Shown: in pieces, positions 30,032 to 36,918 of the stretch | Position numbering within the stretch: the stretch's first letter is position 1 | How the letters are laid out: the number at the start of each line of letters is the position of its first letter | Assembly: GCA_003972955.1 (NCBI GenBank) | Contig: QOAQ01000045.1 | Coordinates: forward strand, 1 to 36,918 | Direction: 5' to 3' | From: Aquificaceae bacterium | GTDB lineage: Bacteria > Pseudomonadota > Gammaproteobacteria > Thiotrichales > Thiotrichaceae | Length of the DNA: 36,918 nucleotides | The notes under the pieces: model-generated | Databases searched by the model: none | What the model was told of the DNA's origin: nothing | Seen by the model: the letters and a program-made list of their open reading frames with translations, nothing else | Made by a program: the position numbers and the translations under genes

Positions 30032-30138
30032 CTTCTCTTGCTTTTTGAGGAGAAGTACTTCTTTCTGGAATAATGTAGATGAAGTACTAGTACTCCAACA
30101 ATATTGTATTGATGGAGTACTAGCTCCCCGTTTTTTAT
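30032..30138 (+). promoter_or_regulatory. Two consecutive hairpins followed by a T-run (terminator or leader structure)
   Basis: cttctctt/aggagaag, then ctagtactccaacaata-ttg-tattgatggagtactag (17 bp, one mismatch), then ctccccgtttttt. Confidence 0.6.
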
Positions 30139-30265
30139 CCAAATACGAACCATAAATCCCTTTTATATTGATAATTAATCCTTTCATAAAAATACTCTAA
30201 GGCATTCTGACAAGGTTTATGTAAAGTGTTGACATAATCATTACCGCGAACTTGGTGTATTTACG

Positions 30266-31360
30266 ATGAGAAAGTTATTAATTTTATTAATTGGTCTTTT
30301 GCTATTTGCTTTATTGTCTTATTTTTGTATTTATAAATATTCGACTCAAAAAATAGAGTTAGATATTAAAAGTAAAGTCGAAGACTCGCTTATACGAAAT
30401 GATCTTTCATCCGTTAAGGTGAAGACAGATGGTTTAGATATAACGTTACAAGGCGTTGTTGCCTCGCAAGCGTTGAAAGCAAAAGCTGAGAGGGTCGCAT
30501 CAGTAGATGGTTATCATAAAATCAATAACTTAATCGAAGTTGTAAAAAAACAAGCACCTCCTAAGCCTGTTTATATAGAGCCTTACTCAATGGCAATAGG
30601 GCTTAAAGACGACAAATCCCTCATTCTCAGTGGTTCAGTTCCCAATAGTCAAATTAAAAATAAACTTCTGAGTTTGGCAAATAGTGAATACGGTAAACCT
30701 CATGTAACAGATGATTTAATGATTAAAGCGAAAGCTCCAAGGGATTGGGAAACTGCTTTAGTGAGTGTGCTTGATATATTTCCATTAATGAAAAATGCCC
30801 AATTAGAAGTATCAGATGAAGACCTCAAGTTATCGGGCATGGCAATAAATGAAGCGGCGCGTGAGAAAATCACTCTATCTTTAGAACAAGCCCTGCCTAA
30901 AAACTATGTCGGAAATTTAAATATAAGCGTAGCTCCTAAAGTTGATGCTGATAATGAGCAAGTGTCTAGCGCTGCTCTTCAAGAAGCCGCTAAAAATTGT
31001 CAGGAAACATTTGCAAACTTGCTTTCTAAAAACAAAATTCACTTTAAAACAGGACGAGCCGAAATAGCAAAAAGTAGCTCTACATTGTTAGATGATTTGA
31101 GTAAGGCAGCCAACGGATGTCCTAAACAAATTATTGTTATTGCGGGTCATACTGACTCTCAAGGTTCAAAAAAGGCGAATAAAGCATTAAGTCAAAAACG
31201 TGCAGAAGCAGTTGTTAATTATTTACAGAAAAAAGGGATTAATAAAAGTAATTTAAAAGCAATAGGGTTTGGAGAAGAAAAACCTATTGCTAGCAATAAA
31301 ACATCTAAAGGGCGGGCACTTAACCGTAGAATTGAATTTACTGTAGAAGGAGTAAAATAA
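30266..31360 (+). CDS. BON-domain/OmpA-C-terminal-domain envelope protein
   Basis: N-terminal TM; BON-like repeats (VKVKTDGLDITLQGVVASQALKAKAERVASVDGYHKINNLIEV); OmpA IHFKTGRAEIAKSS...IAGHTDSQGSKKANKALSQKRAEAVVNYL...GEEKPIASNKTSKGRALNRRIEF. Confidence 0.9.
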   Translation: MRKLLILLIGLLLFALLSYFCIYKYSTQKIELDIKSKVEDSLIRNDLSSVKVKTDGLDITLQGVVASQALKAKAERVASVDGYHKINNLIEVVKKQAPPKPVYIEPYSMAIGLKDDKSLILSGSVPNSQIKNKLLSLANSEYGKPHVTDDLMIKAKAPRDWETALVSVLDIFPLMKNAQLEVSDEDLKLSGMAINEAAREKITLSLEQALPKNYVGNLNISVAPKVDADNEQVSSAALQEAAKNCQETFANLLSKNKIHFKTGRAEIAKSSSTLLDDLSKAANGCPKQIIVIAGHTDSQGSKKANKALSQKRAEAVVNYLQKKGINKSNLKAIGFGEEKPIASNKTSKGRALNRRIEFTVEGVK

Positions 31361-34300
31361 TGAATGCTTATCTTGTTTCACAATTATGGTTATGTTTATC
31401 ACTCGCACTATTGCTTGGTGGTCTTATGGGCTGGTTTTTACGAGGTGGTTGTAAGGCTAAATTAGCAAAAATACGTAGTGATTGGGAGCAACGTTATACA
31501 CTTCTGGAAGATGAAAAAAATAGTTTTGCAGCACAATTAGAAGATGGAAAAAATCTGAATGGTGAGCGAAAAAATCTATTAAGTCGTTTGGCGGCAATGG
31601 AGAATGGAGCAAATATTGCAAGTAGTGTTTTAAAAGAAAATAAAGATAAATTAGATAAAGCAGAAAGTCGTTTGGCGGAAATTAAACAAGAGCTACAACA
31701 GCGTGATAAAGAAATAATAGAACTAAAGAAGAACTCAGACGAGGCTTCTAAAACACTCAATTTAATGATGGAAAAATCCTCTAGTGATGAAGATAAATCA
31801 GTAGAGCTTCAAAACCTATTAGACAAACAACTATCAGCGTCAAAAGCAAGCAAATTAAAATTTGATAAAGAGTTATTAGAGAAGAGTAAAGAAATTGAAA
31901 AGCTAGCAAAAGATTTAAAAGTTGCTCAAGAAGAATCGAAGTCAAATTATGATCAAATAGAGACAATGCAGGCATTACTAGATGCACACGAAGAAGGTAG
32001 TAGTGTTTTATCTAAAGAAATGAATAAATTAGAAAAAGCATTATCGGTTAAAGAAGCATTGCATCTTGAAGAAAAGAAAAAATTAACAGAGCTAAGTACT
32101 CAATTTGATCTTAAAGAAAAAGAAATACAAGAAGCTAATCTTGCTTTACAAACCGAATTAACAACATTGAAAGATACAAAAAATTCTTCACGAGAAAAAA
32201 TTAATTTGTTGCTTAAACAATTGTCGTCATCTGAAGACAAAGAAAAACAAGCTAAAGTATTGTTAGATAAGCAAGTTAAAGATTTAGAAAGTTATAAATT
32301 AGCAGCAGAACAAAATAAAAACAAACTAGCAGATGCATTAAAACAAAAAGAATCCGAGATAGAAAAGCTAACAGAAACTTTAAAGATGATTAAAAAAGAA
32401 GCTGAATCGAAGGATAGTCATGCCGAACAACTACAAGAGGAAGTAAAGCAACTACGTAAACAATCTCAGTCAAATGAGGAAAAATTAAAGCAAACTCAGA
32501 GTTTATTAGATGAGCAACTTAAAAGCATAGAAAGCTATAGATTGACAGCAGAAAAAAATAAAGGTCAGTTAACTGAAAAACTGAAAAAGAAGAAAACTGA
32601 ATTATCAGCATTAGCAAAAACAGTAGATGCTATTAAAGAAGAGCTTGTATCAAAGAATGCAGATACAGAGTCATTGCAATCATTATTGGATGAACAAAAA
32701 ATACTGAATAAAGCAAAATCTGAAAAAGAGAACGAGTTAAAGAAAGCCTTATCATTATCGGATAAATTAAATATTGATTATGAGAAGAAGACAGAAGAGT
32801 TTGTTTCTCAATTAGCGCTTAAAGATGAAAAAATAAAAGAAGTTGAACTTGCTTTAAGCAATACAAAGCAAGAGTTGAATACTGTGACACCACAAGTGGA
32901 TGAAATTAAGTCACTAATGCATGAGTATGAAAAGAGCAGTAAGAAAATGATTGGAGAATTATCATCATTAGAGTCTCAATCAGATGCTTATCGCGCAGAG
33001 CTTCTTGATGCTGAGTCTAAGTTAAAGATGGTGCAAGAACAGTTAGAATTTAGAGATAAAGAAAATAAAGAAAAACTTGCTAATTTGAAATTAAAGCTAC
33101 AGGAAAGTGAGGATGAAGCACAGCTAATTAAGAATAACTTATCAAGTAGCGAAGCAAAAATAGCTGAAAGTAATAAGGCGAAAATAGAGTGTGACAAAGA
33201 AGTTGCAGACTTAAAATTAAAGCTACAAAAAAGTAAGGATGAAGCACAGTCCATTAAGGATAATCTATCAAGTAGCGAAGCAAAAATAGCTGAAAGTAAT
33301 AAGGCGAAAATAGAATGCGACAAAGAAATTGCAGACTTAAAATTAAAGCTACAAAAAAGTGAAGATGAAGCACAGTCCATTAAGGATAATCTATCAAGTA
33401 GCGAAGCAAAAATAGCTGAAAGTAATAAGGCGAAAATAGAGTGCGATAAGGAAGTTGAAGCTTTAAAACGAAAGTTACGAAAGAGCGAAGATGAAGCTCA
33501 GTCAATTAAAGAGAATTTATCAAGCAATGATGCAAAGGTCGCTGAAAGTAATAAAGAGAAAATAGAGTACGATAAAGAAGCCAAAAAATTAAAGGGTCGT
33601 TTAGCTTTAAAAGAAGCAGAGCTTGAGGTTTTAAGCGCTGATTTAAAGGCTAATCAAAAGATGCTTAAGGTGAGTGACGTAGAGAACGAAAAAACCACCA
33701 TTGCATTAGTCGAGAATAGCAATAAAAAATCAATAACGTCTAATCCAGAAGAATCTACAAAAAAGAAAGAGAAGATCATAAAGCCAAAGAAGGTCGTTAA
33801 AGGTATTTCAACTGAGAGTAAAAAATCAACGACTAAGAAAGCTTTATTAAAACCGAGTTCAAAGCCTCAGTCTCTTATGACATCCTCGGTAGTTAGTGAC
33901 ACTACTGCTAAGCCAAGCAATGAGTATGAAATAGAAACAATAGAAGGTATTGGAAACGTTTATGGAGAGAAGTTAAGAATCTTTAATATTTCCACAACAA
34001 CAGACTTGTTAAATAAAGCAACATCCCCCGCAGGTGTACATGATATTGCGAATAAATTAAACCAGAAAAGTTGGATTGTTAGATCTTGGGTGAGTATGAG
34101 TGATTTACTTCGAGTTGATGGTATTGATGGGCAATATGCAGAGCTACTAGAATTTTCAGGTATACATTCAGTTCAATCCTTAGCTAAACAAAAAGCTAAG
34201 CCATTAAGTGAAAAGATGTTTGCAGTTAATGAAAAAGAGCATTGTGTAAAAATAGCACCCGATACTGCTACAGTGGCAGAATGGATTATATACGCAACAA

Positions 34301-34821
34301 CATTGAGTCCACGATTAACAGATAAACTTGAGTTTATTCAAAAAGATAAGGTCACTAAAAAATCATCAGAAAAACCTGAAACACTAAAAAATGAAATAAA
34401 AGATAACTTAAGTAATACTCAAAAAAATGATTACGATATAGAGGAAATTGACGGTATTGGTAAAGGCTATGGTAAGCGTTTGCGTGCAATGGGTATTCAT
34501 ACCACTACTAAATTATTGAATAAGTGTACCAATACGGATTATGAAAAAAATATAGCGAAAGCAATGATGCTGAATGAAAAGATTGTAAAATCTTGGTGTC
34601 AAATGGCTGATTTGATAAGAGTTGAAGGAATAGACGGGCAACTTGCCGATCTGCTATTTTTCTCAGGAATAACATCAGTTAAAGAACTTTCGATTAAAGA
34701 TGCTGATAAATTAACAAGTAAGATAGAAAGTGTTAATAAAGCACAACAACGTATGAAAGAAACACCAACACAAGAAATGGTTTCTATGTGGATTACTGCA
34801 GCTCAGTCACTTTGTAAGTAA
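31360..34821 (+). CDS. Giant membrane-anchored coiled-coil protein with two DUF4332-like helix-hairpin-helix domains
   Basis: 1153 aa; N-terminal TM; ~800 aa K/E-rich heptads; two copies of YEIETIEGIGNVYGEKLRIFNISTTTDLLNK / YDIEEIDGIGKGYGKRLRAMGIHTTTKLLNK. Confidence 0.8.
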   Translation: MNAYLVSQLWLCLSLALLLGGLMGWFLRGGCKAKLAKIRSDWEQRYTLLEDEKNSFAAQLEDGKNLNGERKNLLSRLAAMENGANIASSVLKENKDKLDKAESRLAEIKQELQQRDKEIIELKKNSDEASKTLNLMMEKSSSDEDKSVELQNLLDKQLSASKASKLKFDKELLEKSKEIEKLAKDLKVAQEESKSNYDQIETMQALLDAHEEGSSVLSKEMNKLEKALSVKEALHLEEKKKLTELSTQFDLKEKEIQEANLALQTELTTLKDTKNSSREKINLLLKQLSSSEDKEKQAKVLLDKQVKDLESYKLAAEQNKNKLADALKQKESEIEKLTETLKMIKKEAESKDSHAEQLQEEVKQLRKQSQSNEEKLKQTQSLLDEQLKSIESYRLTAEKNKGQLTEKLKKKKTELSALAKTVDAIKEELVSKNADTESLQSLLDEQKILNKAKSEKENELKKALSLSDKLNIDYEKKTEEFVSQLALKDEKIKEVELALSNTKQELNTVTPQVDEIKSLMHEYEKSSKKMIGELSSLESQSDAYRAELLDAESKLKMVQEQLEFRDKENKEKLANLKLKLQESEDEAQLIKNNLSSSEAKIAESNKAKIECDKEVADLKLKLQKSKDEAQSIKDNLSSSEAKIAESNKAKIECDKEIADLKLKLQKSEDEAQSIKDNLSSSEAKIAESNKAKIECDKEVEALKRKLRKSEDEAQSIKENLSSNDAKVAESNKEKIEYDKEAKKLKGRLALKEAELEVLSADLKANQKMLKVSDVENEKTTIALVENSNKKSITSNPEESTKKKEKIIKPKKVVKGISTESKKSTTKKALLKPSSKPQSLMTSSVVSDTTAKPSNEYEIETIEGIGNVYGEKLRIFNISTTTDLLNKATSPAGVHDIANKLNQKSWIVRSWVSMSDLLRVDGIDGQYAELLEFSGIHSVQSLAKQKAKPLSEKMFAVNEKEHCVKIAPDTATVAEWIIYATTLSPRLTDKLEFIQKDKVTKKSSEKPETLKNEIKDNLSNTQKNDYDIEEIDGIGKGYGKRLRAMGIHTTTKLLNKCTNTDYEKNIAKAMMLNEKIVKSWCQMADLIRVEGIDGQLADLLFFSGITSVKELSIKDADKLTSKIESVNKAQQRMKETPTQEMVSMWITAAQSLCK
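33085..33588 (+). repeat. 126-bp tandem repeat (42 aa), four copies plus a diverged fifth start
   Basis: Unit starts at 33085, 33211, 33337, 33463, 33589; consensus LKLKLQKSEDEAQSIKDNLSSSEAKIAESNKAKIECDKEVAD. Confidence 0.95.
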
Positions 34822-34982
34822 GATGAGTTAAACCTGTTTAGGAACGTATATCTCGATGCTCCAGTTTTTAAGCCAGCAAAAGCCAAATAGTTTTGATATT
34901 ATTCCAACCGTCAAAGTCACTTATTGTTTCACCTAAATTTATGCTGATTAAAACATCTGCCTCCTTTATAAAATAATTCATA

Positions 34983-35452
34983 GATTCTTTAGATGAGGCA
35001 CTACGAGAACTAAAACCCAATGCAAAATTAACGGCTACTCAAAAGACATGGTTAGGTTTTTGTCTAATGGAAATTTTGATGCTGAATGCGGTTAATTGGG
35101 AAAAATTTGAAAGAGCAGGTTTAGGTTCTTATAAAAGCTCCGCGTTATCATGGATGCTCCATCATGCTAAAATTGCGTGGGAATTGCTTTTCAGAGCAAG
35201 CGTGATAACCATTTTAAAACAGCATGGAATCACAAAAGGAACACTTGTTCTTGACGAATCTGATCGAGCACGTTCTAAACGAACTCGTTTTATTCACAAA
35301 GCTCACAAGCAAAAAGATAAAGCAACAGGCGGTTATGTTAATGGGCAAACGATTGTTCTTTTGTTGCTCGTAACTGAAACCATCACTTTCCCTGTTGGTT
35401 TTGCTTTTTATATGCCAGATCCCGTTGTTTCCGCATGGAGAAAAGAGGATGT
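34983..35452 (+). pseudogene. 5' remnant of a DDE transposase gene interrupted by an ISKra4-like IS
   Basis: LRELKPNAKLTATQKTWLGFCLMEILMLN...GTLVLDESDRARSKRTRFIHKAHKQKDKATGGYVNGQTI...FAFYMPDP; reading runs into the IS end. Confidence 0.75.
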
Positions 35453-36827
35453 GTGTGACTTCAATATAATGTTATGCATTCTGAAATTGCACACCAAATT
35501 GATTTATTTTATCCCAAAATGCCTGCCATCGATTAGTCGTTTGGACTAATGCACGTAAACTCAAAACAATTCTTGCACCCCGTTTCTTCCATCGCATACC
35601 TGAACCACATAATCTTTGTTTGACGAGTGTTTTACAAGCGGCTTCTGTTACACCAGAACCAATCGGTAAGTTTTCATTAACATGCTTTGCATAATCCATT
35701 CTGTTCTCTTTGTTATTTTTAAAATAGGTACAAGTTGCTTTCAGTTCTTGTTGTCTTTTTTCTGGTAATTTACTGGCTTCTATCTTATCTAATTCATCAT
35801 AGATTGCTTGGGCTGCTTGTGGCTCATGTTTCAGTTGATGACAAGCCGCTGAGAGCCATTGCTTACGCGCTATTTTTTGATCTTTTTTTGGATAAACAGC
35901 ATGGGAGGCATTAGCTAAATACTCAGTGACATGATAAAAATCGAGTAGCTGCTGATCAACATGAGGGGCAAGGAACGTCCAGTTATCCTTTGCACCATCC
36001 GCTATGCCGAGACAAAGTGCATCGGGGTAGCGCATCTTTAAACGCTGTATTTCTATTTCATAACGTTTTTTAAAGCTAGCTTTTCCATACTCAGGCGCGG
36101 CTCCAAAATAGATTGTGTGCTGACGTTCTCCTTCGCTGTTGTATAAAGAAATATTACCCACCATCGCCTCACGGTATCCGTCCTGAGCCATGAGAAGATA
36201 AGCACCATCAAGGCTGAAAACAAGGGTGTTAATTGGCTCATCAATGGCGGGCAATTCATAGTCCCATTCTTCTTCTTTCGCACAGGCAAGACTACCAACC
36301 CAGTCGGTAATATTTTGTACGGTGGATTTAGCAATTACTCGATGATGATTTTCTTTTAAATCCTGACAGACGGCTCTTACATTTCCTTGGGCATATTTGT
36401 GGGAAAGCTGTTGGGCAAATTTAGGTGTGGCGGTATACACCGTACGGGCGCTATCTTCTAGAGGACAGTAGATTTTACCCCCTTTTGAACTTTGGTAAAC
36501 GTGTCGTTTTATCTTCACTTTACCATAAGGCGTCTGATACGTTTTAGAATCTTTATTTCGACTCGTCCATTTGGAGCCTTCTCTGATCAAGGGCATACCA
36601 TTGGTATCAAATTGTTTAAGTGCTTCTTTTGTTCCAATACACCCCACCTCATTAACGGCATCCAAGATGCTATTTTCCATTTCCAGCATACTACCTGTGA
36701 GTTTAAACGTAACTGAAACTGTAATACTTCCATCAGGATTTTGGACAAGTGTTGGCATAACTAACCTCTAATTTTTTGAGTAATGATATCAGAGGATTAT
36801 AGCGCAAACATTATAAACAGGTCACAC
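35453..36827 (-). mobile_element. ISKra4-like insertion sequence with imperfect terminal inverted repeats
   Basis: Ends share gtgtgac followed by tataatgtt: left gtgtgacttcaatataatgtt, right (revcomp) gtgtgacctgtttataatgtt. Exact boundaries may differ by a few bp. Confidence 0.75.
35472..36758 (-). CDS. ISKra4-family-like transposase
   Basis: 428 aa; VFSLDGAYLLMAQDGYREAMVGNISLY, CLGIADGAKDNWTFL, LLDFYHVTEYLANASHAVYP, NENLPIGSGVTEAACKTLVKQRLCGSGMRWK. Confidence 0.85.
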   Translation of the reverse strand: MPTLVQNPDGSITVSVTFKLTGSMLEMENSILDAVNEVGCIGTKEALKQFDTNGMPLIREGSKWTSRNKDSKTYQTPYGKVKIKRHVYQSSKGGKIYCPLEDSARTVYTATPKFAQQLSHKYAQGNVRAVCQDLKENHHRVIAKSTVQNITDWVGSLACAKEEEWDYELPAIDEPINTLVFSLDGAYLLMAQDGYREAMVGNISLYNSEGERQHTIYFGAAPEYGKASFKKRYEIEIQRLKMRYPDALCLGIADGAKDNWTFLAPHVDQQLLDFYHVTEYLANASHAVYPKKDQKIARKQWLSAACHQLKHEPQAAQAIYDELDKIEASKLPEKRQQELKATCTYFKNNKENRMDYAKHVNENLPIGSGVTEAACKTLVKQRLCGSGMRWKKRGARIVLSLRALVQTTNRWQAFWDKINQFGVQFQNA

Positions 36828-36918
36828 CCCTTCCTACAAGCGGATGATTGCTCTTTAATAAAGTCTATCAGGTGCTGACGGACTCGCTTATTGGCTTCAT
36901 ATTTGAGGGTAATTTCTG

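Noticed and set aside
29953-30187. Two small minus-strand ORFs (66 and 60 aa)
   Set aside because: They span the hairpin-rich intergenic region and translate palindromes; no homology recognised.
32988-33380. 130-aa minus-strand ORF
   Set aside because: Antisense shadow of the coiled-coil repeats; low-complexity Ser/Leu/Phe protein with no independent support.
33085-33588. Regular 126-bp repeats considered as a CRISPR-like array
   Set aside because: Repeats are contiguous, in frame and encode a 42-aa coiled-coil unit; there are no spacers.
34868-34981. Possible 37-aa minus-strand ORF MNYFIKEADVLISINLGETISDFDGWNNIKTIWLLLA
   Set aside because: Too short, overlaps the decayed transposase 5' end, no supporting context.
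1-36918. tRNA, rRNA and prophage structural genes
   Set aside because: No tRNA/rRNA signatures or phage head/tail genes seen; only the HAD/kinase-like pair is phage-like.

Overview
This 36.9-kb window is AT-rich and looks like a gammaproteobacterial chromosome. It mixes housekeeping blocks (ubiE-ubiJ-ubiB; hppA; algC/dut/coaBC/radC; pqiA-pqiA-pqiB-pqiC; glmM) with less-studied envelope and accessory loci. The strongest novelty candidates are: (1) a translationally coupled pair of a class I/II PLP aminotransferase and a 366-aa protein whose C-SDE ... SHVG ... CG motifs resemble the LCIB/LCIC (theta-type) carbonic anhydrase fold; (2) a coupled pair of a phage-like HAD phosphatase and a small kinase-fold protein, directly downstream of a long palindromic element; (3) two divergent copies of that ~150-bp palindrome with compensatory arm changes, one supplying the ubiB stop codon; (4) a coupled envelope pair of a BON/OmpA protein and a giant coiled-coil protein with exact 126-bp repeats and two DUF4332-like domains. 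The right edge holds an ISKra4-like IS inserted into an older transposase gene. All family calls are from reading translated motifs; no searches were run.
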